DNA of 64,000 nt from Nymphaea colorata (GCF_008831285.2 NC_045147.1:436001-500000); one strand, 5' to 3'. Shown: positions 11,515 through 24,071, counted from the first letter of the stretch. Notes: generated by a model from the sequence alone, not told the origin. A program made the numbers and translations.

Positions 11515-12772
11515 ATGAGATATAATGCAAAAATTTCTATTTTCAATTTCTAACCATGTCAACATGATCTTTTGTGCTGAAAACTCAGATGCCTACTATT
11601 AATTAACTTACTTCATTTGGATAAGATGACATAGGAACTAATATCCAATATCATCAATTTGTTAAAAGTGATGATTTCTAATCATTCGAGAAACCCATAA
11701 TAGGAATTATTATAGCATAATAGCTACATCTGCATTGTTGAATTTACATGAAAGTTAAGCTTTTGAAGTGTTGCTTTAAAAAATTTGTGCAATTGCATTA
11801 CACCAAAACATGAAAATACATTTGTTACTATATATTATAGTTACGATGCATATATGAAAGTAGGCATCAAATCACCTTTATTTATAGAAGGGGATTGAGT
11901 CAAGCCAAATCTACCTCAAAAGATGTATGGTGTTCCAATTATAGAACTTGCAGTTTTCTCAATATTTTGCATTTAGATAGTAATTGTGTGAGCCATTGCA
12001 CACACAAAATCTTGAAACAAGCCTTTGGCCTTTCCAACTTATATAGTGATTTACTAACTATGACAGACTTCCTTGTGCCATGCATGGATATTCTACTATC
12101 TATGATTGGTAATTTTCATATTATTGCACACAAGTGACTTTGATGGTGCCATAACCTACATAACAAAAGACATTAAGAAATCACTCTTTCAATAGTTTGG
12201 CTCATTAAAAACAAAACTAGTTCAAGTTGAAAGACTTATAGCTTTAAATAATTAAACATTTCTCGTTGGTTGCATCCTCTATGGGTGGTTTAGTTAGTTT
12301 TTATCTTGAATTCATACCTTTTTGGTCTATGTTTTTTTTTCATATAATAATAAAGCTGATCTCACACACCAATTATATTACTCATGTGTCGCTAGGTAAA
12401 GCCCAAGAGGTAAGGAAGAAGGGTGATAAAGATCCAAACTCAACTTTGTTGTTATGCATTGTAAGCTTTATCATGGCATTGTCCTTATAAAACATGGTTA
12501 GGAATGTAATTAAACACCTTACATTAAGGTAGGATCCAGCCTTTATAGTATCGGACCCATCAGGCAGGAGTCAGACTCAAATGTTGAGCTTGTTTTTAAA
12601 AATTAAATTCATATTCGATTGACATAAGATGACACTTGTATGTAAATGGGTCAGAATTTCACGGAATTCCAACTATAATTAATGAACTTGGACTTGTGTT
12701 CGATTCATGAGACTTCACAAGGGACATGTATCTATTATGAATTAGATCTGGATATATAGGTTTACTAAATTT

Positions 12773-12803
<31 letters not shown>

Positions 12804-13105
12804 ACAATGGGCTAATTTGAGATAACGATTAAAAGAAGAAAACTAATAAGAGCTAGCTGGTCCTTGAGGGTTTTTCTTTGTTAAAAAGTAAAATTTGAGG
12901 CATGCCTTGTCAGTGTAATATTGACGGCAACAAAAGGAAAAGAAAACAAACACATTTAGAGCAAATAAACTTTCTTTTTCTTAAAAAAACATTATTTCCT
13001 AGTGTAGAAATATTTTTTTATAGATCTAGGGTCCTGATCAATTTTGTACTCAGTTTTTATCTTGTTTCAAAAATTGGTATACTAAGGCCTATATGAGTGA
13101 CCTCA
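11515..13105. repeat. Diverged partial copy 1 of dispersed unit U
   Basis: Bases 11525-11800 (tttctaaccatgtcaacatg, cttacttcatttggat, tgctttaaaaaatttgtgca, attgcattacacc) align in order with 30690-31000 and, more weakly, 36795-36990. Bases 13000-13080 (tctagggtcctgatcaattt) match 31060-31110. The middle, 11850-12950, has no match and no recognisable gene, with a (TA)n run at about 12774-12803. Short plus-strand frames at 11895-12137 and 12266-12490 have no motif I can name. Confidence 0.55.
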
Positions 13106-13434
13106 ATATCAATTGATCTTTTAACAAGGCCATATAAGCCCTCACAACCAATGTTATGAGATGCAGAGACATCAAGGTGTGAAAGATGTAGAAGAAGAAA
13201 GATGGTTGAGAATCCCCTATATGAAAGGTGTGGAAGACATTCAAGAAGTAAGATACTTAAGTATCTCCTATATGTTGAGAATAGTGATTCAAAAGATGAA
13301 TTGATCATAGAAAATAAAAATCCCCTTTTTTCTCATTATTTAGATGGTTTTTAGTTGGATTCAGATTTCAATATAGATGACATCAATATTCCTACCTCAA
13401 CAAATTTACATGGGTCCAAAAAGAAGCAGAAGAT
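13106..13434. other. Unassigned sequence left of a gypsy fragment
   Basis: A plus-strand frame entering the gypsy fragment begins DSDFNIDDINIPTSTN and changes abruptly to gypsy RNase H at about 13435. The sequence on the left is therefore unrelated to the retroelement. I do not recognise it. Confidence 0.4.
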
Positions 13435-14529
13435 GGAATACTTGACACTTAGACCGGTGGGAGGGTACTCCGTGCACGAAAGGGAAATGACGGCCATTAT
13501 TCATTGTCTTCGCACATGGAGACATTACTTATTGGGGTCCCAATTCGTGGTAAAGACTGATAACGTAGCCACAAGCTACTTCCAGACTCAATAGAAGTTG
13601 AGTCCGAAGCAGGCTCGATGGCAGGAATTCCTTGCAGAATTCGATTTCGTCTTGGAGTACAAGGCATGGAAGATAAACGTCGTAGCTGATGCACTGAGTC
13701 GGAAGGCGGAGTTGGCAGCTACCCGGATAGCATCATCCGAAGCACAACTCGAGGGAGCTCTTCTCGGGCGGATTCGAGAAGGCATGAAGTAGGACCCAGT
13801 GGCCAAGCACTTGGTCGAAACAACGGAGGCGGGAAAGACGCGATGATTCTGGCTACAAGATGGACTTTTGATGGCAAAGGGCGGACGAGTATTCGTGCCT
13901 AGATGGGCAATCTCCGACGAGAGTTGTTGAAGGAGTGTCATGACTCGTTGTGGGCTGACCATCCTGGCCAGGAGCGGACACTGGCACTGCTCGAACGTGG
14001 CTACTACTGGCCACAAATGCGCGATGATGTTGAAGTCTATGTGAAAACATGCTTGATCTGTCAGCAGGACAATGGAACAAACCAGAAGCCTGCCGGTCTC
14101 CTGGAGCCTCTTCTTATTCCAGAACGTCCGTGGGAATGCCTCTCCATGGACTTCATCATCAGCTTGCCCAAAGTTGACGGCTTCAGCTCCATCCTTGTGG
14201 TTGTGGATAGATTTTCAAAGTATGCCACCTTCATCACAGCCTCTAAATAATGTCCCGCGGAAAAGACGGCTGAGTTGTTCATGAAGCATATAGTCAAGCA
14301 TTGGGGCGTGCCGAAAAGCATTGTCAGTGATCGGGACGCTCGCTTCACAGGGAAATTTTGGCGCGAAGTATTTCGTTTGTTGGGTTCGGATTTATTATTC
14401 TCAACAAGTTTCCACCCTCAAACGGACGGCCAAACTGAACGAATCAATGGATTGTTGGAACAATACCTTCGACACTATGTCAACGCGAATCAAAAGGATT
14501 GGGTGAAATTGTTGGATGTAGCTATCTTA
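13435..14529 (+). mobile_element. Ty3/gypsy fragment: RNase H C-terminus, zinc finger, integrase core
   Basis: Plus-strand frames give the end of RNase H at 13450-13720 (GYSVHEREMTAIIHCLRTW, WRHYLLGSQFVVKTDN, VADALSRKAEL). The integrase zinc-binding domain is at 13903-14070 (HDSLWADHPGQERT, YYWPQM, CLICQQDNG). The integrase core is at 14140-14480 (MDFIISLPKVDGF with the first Asp, SDRDARFTGKFW with the second, and the glutamate in HPQTDGQTERING). Single stops at about 13592, 13791 and 14248 and at least one frame change make it dead. RT, protease and gag are missing. GC content is higher than in its AT-rich surroundings. Confidence 0.85.
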
Positions 14530-14774
14530 CATAAAGGTGCAACATGATAAAGGTATATAAAATATTTATAAGATAAGTAAAATTCTATTGATTGTTTACT
14601 AATACATTAACTTTGTTGATGTTTTTGAATGGAGGTAAAAGAAAATTCCAGATGAACAAAATGAGAGTGCTGAAGAAGCAAAAGAGGAGGGTTAATTTAT
14701 CTCCTATATAAATGATTCAAATGAAGATCCTTTGTCTACTCCAAGTCATGACAGGGCGACACCACTGAGAGCAT
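14530..14774. other. Short non-coding flank
   Basis: AT-rich sequence between the gypsy fragment and the LINE. Nothing is recognised and no poly(T) marks the LINE 3' end. Confidence 0.4.
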
Positions 14775-15559
14775 CTAACTTTTGTCAAATAGTTCCATTG
14801 CAACCTTGCTAAGGGTAAGCCCCCTACTTTTGTTGAACAAAAAATAAGATGAACAAAAATGTATAGCAAGTAGGACTAAAGCCCAACACGAGTAGTCCCA
14901 AAAAGTCTCCCTAGCTATAACGCAGGGCTTAAGAAGAAGTTCAACAACTTTTGCAATGGGATTATAAGACAAAATGGAGATAAAACTCTTGCCAGTGAAG
15001 AAATTGAATGACTCCATCTGAAAGCAATTAGGAGACTGCCAGCAACCACCAAATGAGCTCTCTAGCTACTCAAAGCCACCAAAATTATGTTACGGGCTGT
15101 CGGGAAATGAACTAAATTCAACATATCATTTACCATGGTCCGTAGCCTCACTTCCTCATCGAGAAGTTCACACAAGTGGCCTTTACAAAATAGAGTCTGG
15201 TTGTGCTAAAAGCCAATCCCAAATGCGACCCTCACAATATCTCCCACATCCGTTGCTGCAATATGGAGATTAAAGTCTCTGCCTCGAGGGGGTGGCCAAG
15301 GGGCAATTGATGAGAGAAGCCAGAGCTTCACTAGGTTGATGTTAACCACTTGGCCCCCTTGGTAGCCTTAGCATCCATAAGCTCATTCCAGATTAACCTC
15401 ATTAGGGCCATGGGAGAAACTTCCTTTTCTTTGAGACTAACTCTATTCTGAGTTTTCTAGATGGAGCTAACAATTAGAGGAGGTCCCATTAACCAGAATT
15501 TGGACATCCAACGTCTTCTAGAGGCATAGTCAACCCATCATTTCATTTGTTCCTTGAGA

Positions 15560-18500
15560 TTACCTATCATGGAATAGGGGATGTCAAACTTGGAACACCA
15601 AATGGACCACATTGTCTTAGCAAATCTGCAGCCTTCAAATAGGTGGGCATTGGATTCCTCAGCTTCTTCACAAACGCACACCAGCTTGATAGAGCAATAC
15701 CCATCCATTTCAGATAATCATCTGTCATCATCTTGCCCTGTAAGGCCACATGGAAGAACCACAGGGTTGAATGCTTCATCTTAACATTCCATAATTTTTT
15801 TTGCCAACTAGATATTGCACTTTTGGTTCGAATCCTATTGTAAATCTCTACATTGCCGACCTGCTGGATGTCTATTCCCAACCAAATAAGCTTATCCTAG
15901 ACTTGTCCCACAATAACCATCTGGCAAACCTGCTGGAGCAATAGGGACAAAACAAACCCTGCAAACGCACCATCGGCTTGCATCATCTAGCTAACTTTGA
16001 GATGGATGATGGGCTCCACCCTGAAGTGATCCTTGTCATGTATGAATAGGAAGAGGATGCCAAAATGCCATGGCTTCAGCAAAAAACCTCACTTCATCAC
16101 CCACTCCTAACTGCGAGGTTGCTTTGTGCTCAATCTCATGCCAGCCCCACAAGATGGATTTTCAGCTCCAAGAGCTTTTAGCAGTTGGCTTGGCTAACCA
16201 AAGACTTGACTTAAGCAAGGTATTTCTTGCTCACCATTAAGGACCATAAGGAGCTGCTAAGCCATGCAAAAGGCCAATAAGATTTGATGCATTCTATTGA
16301 GCATGTTGATGATGATGAGATTCACTCCTCCTTCTGAGTAAGGTAAGCACAATGATTCCCACTTGATCAAGTGATCCATGTTATCCTCACCTTGCTGCCT
16401 CCAAAGGAAGTTTGCCATTTTCTTTTGGATTGTTACCGTCACCCCTCAAGGGAGGCAAAAGACATGCGACCAATAGCACACGAGTTGTAGGAGAGAATAT
16501 GCAACTTTCATCCTACTAGTCTCTTAGAAATTTATTCTCTAGAGGTCTGCACAAATCTTCTCTCAAATTTGCTCATGAAAAGCAGCCGACATAGGTAAGT
16601 GACAGGGAGGTTCTTAATGTCCCACCCCATGCTAAAGCTAATAAGCCGCAACAAATGCTATGTGACCTTGAATGACATATTGGTGAACTTGAAAGGGTTT
16701 ATAACCATCTCTGCCTTCATCTCCAAATGTCTTAGAACATAATTAATAGTGTCCACGGTTCTTAAATTGGCCTTGCAATGAATAATAAGGTTGTCTGCAA
16801 AAGCGATGATGGGGTTCGCCAAGTTTAGACCCCTCAAATGCGGCATAGAGAATTGGCCATGCTCCTTTTCAGCTTTCAGACAATGAATGAGCATTTCCAC
16901 TGAAACTATAAAAAGGTAGTGCGATAGGGGGTCTCCCTGTTGGAGCCCTCGATGGCTGTCAAAGAATCACCATTCCCTGTAGTTAAAGACAATGGCATGA
17001 GAGGCGGTGGTAACATAGCACCAAATATAATCAATCCACTACTGGTGGAAGCATAGATGGAAGAGGCCTGTTCTAGGAATGCCCAGTTAACTATATCGTA
17101 GGCTTTGAAGAGGTCAACATTCAAGAAAAGAGTAGCCTTGTGATGTCTATGTAGGATCACAAGTTCATGAGCAATCCAAATCTGGTCTTGAATTATCTGA
17201 TTGAGGATGAATATACCTTGTTCCAATCCCAGAATGAGCCACAAGGTCTTCTTCATCTGATACACCATGATTTTTGTAACAAACTTATATAGACAGTTGC
17301 AAAGAGCAATCAGTTTGTGGTCCTTGATATCCATTTTACCATGAAACTTTGGAATAAGGGCTAGGTGATCCCTATTGACTTTCCTCAGCATCCTCCCACT
17401 CATAAGTCCCCAATAGCCTCTATTACATCCTTCCCCACCACATCCTAGTAAGACCATTACAATTCTAAGAGAAATCCATCCATCCCAGGTACCTTATCTT
17501 GAGGAGAGGAAAACACAATCATTCTCACCTCCTCATTCATGACATGTGAAAGGAGTCTCGCATTCTCTTGGAGTGAAACCTTGGGATCATCCTGATGCTA
17601 TTGAAAGTGTTCCATCTGATACATCCTCTTGATAGAAGTTGTCAAAAAGCATGATACATGCTTGCAAAATACCATGGAGGTTGTCAAATTCCTCCCCATT
17701 GATCCACAATATATCAACAATTTTCTTACTCCTCTAGTTATTAACATAGGACTGAAAAAACTATGTGCTTCTGTTGCCCTCCTTGAACCACTGCACCATT
17801 GATTTCTATTTTTAGAGCATCGATTGCTCTATCAGACTCTGTTCAAGCCACAAGGGTCTTCACCCTTGCTATTCTACACATTCTCTAGAGCATGGCGAAT
17901 CCCTATAATCTTGGCTCAAATGTCTCCGTAGACATTTTTGTTCCACCAAGCCAACCTTCTGCGAATATCCTCTAACTTGACAAGCATTTGTAACATCTTT
18001 CACCCCTTACTGCCCTACTTCAAGTTGTCTCTATAATTCCTTTGCATTCAACCCTCAGAATCCAATAATTGAAGAATTTGAATGTCTCTCTGCCCATCGG
18101 CCTCTGCCACTTCTAGCAAATGGTTAGAATTAATGGGTTATGATTAGAAGTGGTTCTCAGGGGGAGGGGGACAACAAGTGAGCAAACAAAACTGGAGTTC
18201 CAAAATAGCTATTGGCTGACCAGAGCTCAATTCAAACGGCATTTGATCGCATCCAAGCTCGGGCGATTATTACATGAAGTATATGAATGTCAAGAGTTTT
18301 CTAGCATGTAAAAATCACTGTGATAAAATTTCGAAAGGAGTCACAAGACACACAAGAAGGCCTCGTCTGTTTTACCGTTAGGGCTCAACATGCAATTGAA
18401 ATCGCCTACAACAATGCATAGAAGGGTTTGATATTTGATGCATTGAGTTAGAGCCTCCAGCTCCACCACATAGTCTGAGAGGCAGGGGTGGAGATAGATG

Positions 18501-18850
18501 CTATCCAGGATGAGCTGACTGCTACCATTTCTGGTCGAATAACGTGCTGTAATCCAATAATTTGTGACCAGCAACAGTACTACATCCAACCAGGATGGTT
18601 TCCACCCCACTATAATTCTACCAATGTTATCACAACATGGTGCATTGGAGGAAAACTCAAAAACACCATGCAAAGCTTCTCACTTAACAAGCTTTGGGGA
18701 AGAAAGAAGAGAGTCAAGGATGACCATACGATTAATGTTATAACTATGGATAAGGAAGACTAAATCATGCCTAGCAGGGCCTTACATCAGGCCTCTAATG
18801 TTCCAGTAAATCAAATTCAGAGCATCCATAAACTACTGATGAAACACCAG
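15560..18850 (-). pseudogene. LINE ORF2 remnant: endonuclease, reverse transcriptase, zf-RVT tail
   Basis: Read from right to left. Near 18800 is the endonuclease start (LIYWNIRGL). At 18341-18673 are further endonuclease motifs (GRIIVGWKPSW, VVGDFNCMLSPNGK). At about 16906-17457 is RT (LIPKFHGKMDIKDHKLIALC, LFLNVDLFKAYDIVNWAFL with the motif A Asp). At 16658-16900 is the RT active-site segment, where the usual FADD reads FADN, removing a catalytic Asp. At 16257-16442 is MANFLWRQQG...GGVNL, and at 15567-15881 a zf-RVT-like C-terminus (ISSWQKKLWNVKMKHSTLWF). Multiple frameshifts make it inactive. Confidence 0.82.
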
Positions 18851-19417
18851 ACGACCCATCACAAAAAGCTCATACTTGAGGTCAAGGGGCTAGCTGGGTG
18901 ATCCCCCATCTCCTGCTCTGGTATCTAGCAAAGTCACACCCCTGGCAATTTTTTTCCTGTGATTTCCTGCTCCCAAAAGTACAACCTTCCACCTCATCAC
19001 AACATCATGAAACTTTGTGTCAATGTGGTTCGACTCCATATCACCAACTTCAATGCCCTCCTCCTCTTTAGAATAGGACTTGTTACACACTCCCATGCCC
19101 ACTTTTCTGAGAGCTTTCTTTTGCGGCCATCTTTTCTTAGTGTTGAAAAGAGGCAAGTCGGACTGCCTCTTTGCTCGACCATGTTTCACTTGCTACCCAA
19201 CATCTTTGCGAGGTGGGGTAGCACCATGTAGGGTTGGCCTGATTTGATTCCCACTCTTGCCTTCGAGCTGTTTGGGGACATAGTGAAACCTTCCACTGCT
19301 TGCTTATTCATTGGAACACAATTTGCTATCAAGGATGGTTGATAGCCTAAAACATGCTTTATGGGCAAACAATTGTCTTCACATGTCGTTTCTCCTCACG
19401 GAGTAGGAAGTTAGCCT

Positions 19418-20237
19418 TAGGGCTGCACAAACGAGTCGAGCCAACTCAGGCTCAACTCGAACTCGCTCGAGTAAACTCGACTCAAGCTCGACTCATTTTT
19501 TATATGAGTCAAGCTCGAGCTTAAATATAAACTCGAGTATGTTAACGAGCCGAGTTCGAGTTAGTCGAACTCAACTCGGCTCGACTTTAATATCATTTTT
19601 TGTTTTGCATTTTTAGTTTTCCCTCCTTTTTCCCTGTCACCCACGTAACCTAATCGCATTTTTTTTTGTTTTGCATTGTTTAATTTTTCTTCCTTTTTTT
19701 CCCTCTATTCACCCACACAGCCACGCTTCCTTTTACCCTCATTATTACACCCCACTTTCATAATTACACTTATCAATCAATCAATCACTCTTTTCATTTT
19801 CCCTCCCATTTTTCTCTTTCATCACCATGCTCGTGGTTCATTTTTCCTCCCGTTTTTTCTCTTTTCTCACCCATGCCTTTCCTCCTCTCCATGCCTTAAT
19901 GGGGTGCTCATGGAAGGTGGCAGAATCAGGCTGTTGTTCAGGAAGACGTCGTCACTGAAACCGGCCTTCAAGATTTGGGCGTGGAGCTGTGAGCCCTCGG
20001 ATGCAGCGAAAAGGAAGGCACATGCCTTGAGAACGAAAGGAAATGGGAACTTGTCAAAGCAGCAGCCATCTCACAGCATGCGCATTACCAAGGACAAATG
20101 AGTTTAAACGAGCCACTCGAGTCGAGCTCGAGCTCGAAGGCAGTCGCTCGAGTCGAGTTCAAGTTGAAGTTGTGAAGCTCGTGTCTAAACATGAGTCAAG
20201 CCAAGCTCGATCTCGACTCGGCTCGTGTGCATCCCTA
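19418..20237. mobile_element. hAT-like element of the GAGTCGAGCTCG family carrying a PPR fragment
   Basis: Left end TAGGGCTGCACAAACGAGTC; right end GGCTCGTGTGCATCCCTA, so the termini are inverted repeats (TAGGG-TGCACA). The flanks are gttagcct (19410-19417) and gttaccct (20238-20245), an 8-bp duplication with one mismatch. The first and last ~130 bp are dense in gagtcgagctcgag words. The interior holds a TC-rich stretch (19670-19890) and, on the minus strand, a fragment of a PPR gene (separate entry). The element sits inside LINE ORF1. No transposase is encoded, so movement would need an autonomous hAT in trans. Confidence 0.9.
19924..20058 (-). pseudogene. Captured PPR protein fragment
   Basis: The minus strand reads 45 codons without a stop: FDKFPFPFVLKACAFLF, then EGSQLHAQILKAGFSDDVFL and NNSLI. 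This is the start of a plant-type pentatricopeptide array (usual pattern FTFPFVLKACASL...G.QLHAQILKSGF.SDVFV.NSLI) found in organelle RNA-editing and splicing proteins. Upstream the frame reaches a stop three codons before FDK; downstream it turns into unrelated residues (LPPSMSTPL). It is a short internal piece of a much longer gene held inside the hAT-like element. Confidence 0.8.
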
Positions 20238-21010
20238 GTTACCCTTGCCTAAGGCACCATAGTTCTCATAAGATGGAGAGGTCTTGCTCCCACTCCACTC
20301 ATCAGGCCAATTCCACACCATTTTATCCAACTGGGGTCTAGAAAACTCTTGGCTTGTCTTGACGTGTGGGGCAGTCTTGCCATAGCCAGGGAGCATTTCT
20401 TTGCATGGAAGGACAAGAGCCTCAACATTTTCTTCCATGTCCATTTCTTGCAGAATGTGGAAAGCATTACCTGAAGTATTAGGTGCCTTTCCCTGTTCTC
20501 CCCCACCTGAGCCCCTGCTTCCTGTCTGTCTTCGTCTAGTGAGAATGCAAACCTTCGTCCTTCCTTCTCTGAGAGGCTTTTGGTCATCAAAAGGTTTCAA
20601 TGACAAGAAGGAAGGGTCTGAGTCTTATAGTTTTTAGTAAAATGGTAGTTTGATTTACAAGAAGCACAAAAATCTCAAGTGTTCTTCATAGATAACCTCA
20701 TAAGAGATCATGTGTCCTTCCCCCACCTCAAGATCCACCACTAATTTAGGGACAAAGCGAAGAGGAACACTTATCTATAGCCTGGAGTAGCTTACCTTTA
20801 GCATACTTTTGTTGAGAGGATCTACCTCCAACAGCTCGCCATCAATGGCTTTAAATTCCCCTTCAAACATCCTGTTTTTCCACAATAAGGAGGGAAGCTC
20901 GAGAAGTCGAATCCATATGAGGAGCCGGATGGAATCCTCCACCTTCATATCCATCATTGGAGACTATCTGCTGAACACAAGGACTCAGCCGCCCAAATTC
21001 CACACACCTT

Positions 21011-21174
21011 CTTGAAGAATAACCAAGAGCTGCTCTGAAGAATCCACCCACATCTGGAAGGAGCCTTGTCAAGTCATTTCAAGCCACTCATTCTTGTAGA
21101 ATAACCAAGAGCTGCTCTGAAGAATCCCCCCACATCTGGAAGGAGCCTTGTCAAGTCATTTCAAGCCACTCATT
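21011..21174. repeat. 82-bp tandem duplication inside LINE ORF1
   Basis: cttgaagaataaccaagagc at 21011 recurs as cttgtagaataaccaagagc at 21093. The rest of the unit (ctggaaggagccttgtcaag, tttcaagccactcatt) is almost identical in both copies, so this is a recent event compared with the decay of the LINE. Confidence 0.92.
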
Positions 21175-21690
21175 AGGAAGCCGTAATCCATGTTGTTGTT
21201 CGACTTGCTGCCACAAAGCAACAGATTGCCAACCACTTGAATAGCCTCTTCATGGCTTCAATGTCATCTCCCATGATGATAAACCCTTGTATGGACGTCC
21301 ATGGAGACTACCTGCAGTGGCGACCTATGTTTCTCTTCGTCAATCAGGCTCTCAGTCAATGTTTGGGGCCAGAATTTTAGTGAAGGTCGACCCTGTTGCC
21401 CCTCAGGATTCAATCCCTCTCTAACACTACCTGCACGGTCATCCCCAGGAGAAAAACTATGCTGGAATGGCCCCTCAAATCCCTGCACTCCCCTAATATA
21501 ATTTTCCCCATTATCTCTATTCCCCATTGCCAAAGTCGAATAGGGCGATTCACCTGGCATCATAAAATCCATCATCATTGCCATGAACAATCCTGAGTTC
21601 GTTGGCTCCCTTAGGTTGCTGCATGGCCCTTGCTTGACCTGTAGTGAAAGCCCTAGTCAAGCCCTCACTCGAGCAAGAGAGAGAGCCCTT

Positions 21691-22429
21691 GCCAACTTTG
21701 ATCAAATATTGTACTAAAGAGATAATTGTACTTGAACAATTGAACCTTTTTCTTCTGGTTATTCCTCCTTGTTCTTTTTTGTATATGACTTAGAAACATT
21801 TGAGTTGTTGATATTGTTGTCTCTTAATTTTTTAGTTTTATCTGTTCATGTGTGAATATTCAATTATATATTACGGAATAGAATTTTATCATTTTGTATA
21901 TAAAATATATGCAAAAGTTTAAAAGATATTGTTGGAGGAGAGATTGGTTTCACCATAGATTTTTTGTGCATATAAGTACTGCTTCTACCCAATATCTGTT
22001 TAAGTTACTTTCAATCTAATTTTGTGGATATGGATGATTATGCAATAGACTACACTTATAAAAGGTATTGTTAGGACAAGGTGATTTGGGATTATACCCA
22101 AGATTTATATTTTGCACATAGAATATATTGTTTAGGATAGATCAGTTTGAGGATTACCCAACATTGGTTCTTTACTTACACAATATTTTGCTAGCTATTT
22201 TTTTGAACAATTGTTACATTATTTTGTGGATTTGTCCTGAAATTTATGCATCCCTGCACATTGCTTAGCTATAGGTCATTTCATAGGCTTAGCACATCAC
22301 TTTGCCTCATTGCACTTAACAACATAACATGTCGACAACTAACTAACATGATGCATATTAGTGATACAGGCTTATATTCACTGATATCAACAATAGAAAA
22401 ATGATAAAAAATGCCATATTTAAAATGAG
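21691..22429. other. AT-rich non-coding stretch with loosely repeated blocks
   Basis: Two or three diverged blocks of the type tattgttaggacaaggtgat / attgtttaggatagatcagt / atattgttggaggagagatt lie at 21927-22190, each followed by an -accca(a)nat- segment, suggesting a decayed ~70-120 bp tandem repeat. No gene is recognised. Confidence 0.45.
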
Positions 22430-23115
22430 AAATTAAAGTGCATACCTAGAAAGAATCTTGGGATGAAATGGGGCTATTCTCCACAAATGTCAATGGCTTA
22501 TAGGATTAAGGTGCTTTTACCTTAATAAATAAAACCAAATAAAGTAAGAAACTCATTTATAGAAAAAAAAGATGTGTGGGGAAACTACTTTCCTTGTATG
22601 GGAGAAGAGAAAAAAACCATCTATAAATATACAACCATTTATTCCCTTTCTGGAATTGAAATTACACCTATAAATATAACTTTCACCTTGTTTGTGTACG
22701 TGAGGAAAACTCATGTCTCAAAATGTAGGAGCTTAGAAGAGATGATCATGATATGAGTGAGCACTAGGAAATCAAGCTGATTTGGTGGATGAGTGTTAAA
22801 GACTTTTGATTTTGATTACTTGTTTCTTCAATCTGGTTTCTTTTGACGACTTGAAAGCTATAGAGTCTATAAGTGTTAGATTAGCATACTCAAGGTCTGC
22901 TGAGCACTGTTAGCAGTTGCTCTTAATCCATGTTGCCCTTCCTTCTTTGTGGTTGAAATGTTCAATCTTTGTGGTTGAAAAAGTCCCATAAGCAAAATTT
23001 GGAAGATAAAAGATCTTAATGCAAGTGATTGATGATGAGTAGTTGATTCCTCAAACACGATAAAATCAAGAGAATCTCCTTTGGAGCCATTTTCAAGGAG
23101 GTCTGATCATCTTCA
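22430..23115. repeat. Dispersed unit U, copy 2
   Basis: It aligns block by block with 31150-32165 and 37200-37870: gggatgaaat...ctattc, tccacaaatgtcaatgg, cttgtatgggagaagagaaa, the TATA-like cctataaatata at 22667-22678, ctcaaaatgtaggagctta, gaaatcaagctgat, ttcttcaatctggtttcttt, tcctcaaacacgataaaatc. This copy has no insertion where copy 3 carries a hAT-like element. I cannot assign a product. The frame that looks coding in copy 4 is broken by stops here. Confidence 0.75.
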
Positions 23116-23702
23116 ACCACCGAAACTTGAACATTCTCTCAACATAATATGAATCACTATACATAATGTTTCATAATTCATGGATCATGCAAGAGGTTGA
23201 ACAAGGTAATATATACTCTAGTTTGACAACAAAACCTCCAACATTTTCTGCTTCATCCATGATGAAGTGGTGGTCTCTTTAAAAAAATCAAGACATTTTT
23301 TTTAGCCCCTACTACTTTCATATTGAAGAAGGAAGAGTTTTTTTTAGGTAAAAGAGGCATTAGTGAGTGTCTTTATATAAAACCAAAAGAAGCTATTGTT
23401 GGTAGGAAAGGAGCACAACTCCAATTATAATATAAAAAAGGTGTCTTTAGGGGAAAAATAGTGTTAGGAACATCGTACAAGTGTACCATGAATTTACATC
23501 AAATTGGAGTATATATATTTATGAAACACACAAACACTTATTCTGTGAGGTTCAGTTTGGCAAACAGAACAGTATTTAATTGTTTCGTGATGATGGCCCA
23601 ACAATTAAAATTGATTCATGGAACACCTTAAAAAGTATTTTATAAATCTTCCCCAACTTTAATTTATGAAACAATGAGAAACTATTCTATTGGCTAATCA
23701 GG
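23116..23702. other. Non-coding stretch left of the palindrome
   Basis: Sequence such as aacagaacagtatttaattg and gattcatggaacacc resembles a dispersed element, but no ends were found. Nothing coding is recognised. Confidence 0.4.
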
Positions 23703-24032
23703 CCCGGAGAGGCCGTTTGATAGATGTACCATCAGACAGGACATCATGTCTACCATACTACTGTTCTGTTTGTCTTGTCAATGATGTTCTCTATCAATTG
23801 TTTGACGGTTTTAGGAACAGAACACCATGTCCCTTTGGCATAGTGTTTGTTTCATCTCTATCTCTACTGCCTATTCTGTTTGTCTGGTCAAACGTTTGTT
23901 TTCTGTTTTGTTTGTTTTGTCTTCTTAGTCTAGTGTTTGTTTCTTATAGTCTGAGGTTTCATTGTAAGAATACTCAAACAAAGTTTTTGAATAGCCAAGA
24001 TGAAGGAATAGTTTTCCCTTCATATATATATA

Positions 24033-24033
<1 letters not shown>

Positions 24034-24071
<38 letters not shown>
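24034..24071. repeat. (GA)n microsatellite in left palindrome arm
   Basis: Uninterrupted GA repeat. The corresponding place in the right arm (25351-25420) holds (CT)n, (TA)n and (CA)n. Confidence 0.95.

Larger units (their letters stand above)
18870..21590 (-). pseudogene. LINE ORF1 remnant (DUF4283-like), interrupted
   Basis: The minus strand has a start-like region at 21264-21590, then a segment at 20775-20957 resembling the DUF4283 region of plant LINE ORF1 (DSIRLLIWIRLLELPSLLW). Basic, low-complexity C-terminal parts follow at 20235-20606 and 18890-19368 (REGRTKVCILTRRR; KRWPQKKALRKVG). The C-terminal part is split by the hAT-like element at 19418-20237. An 82-bp tandem duplication disrupts 21011-21174. 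Assignment rests on position before the endonuclease and on the DUF4283-like stretch. Confidence 0.6.
14775..21690 (-). mobile_element. Degenerate LINE (L1-type non-LTR retrotransposon), split by a hAT-like insertion
   Basis: Minus-strand order is ORF1 (about 21590 down to 18870), endonuclease, reverse transcriptase and zf-RVT-like tail (18850 down to 15560), then a probable 3' UTR to about 14775. The outer ends are estimates because I saw neither a poly(A)/poly(T) tail nor a target duplication. ORF1 is interrupted at 19418-20237 by a hAT-like element flanked by gttagcct and gttaccct. Frames are broken in many places, so it is an old, dead copy. Confidence 0.8.

Noticed and set aside
13588-14016. 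142-codon minus-strand frame
   Set aside because: Shadow of the plus-strand gypsy RNase H/integrase coding region.
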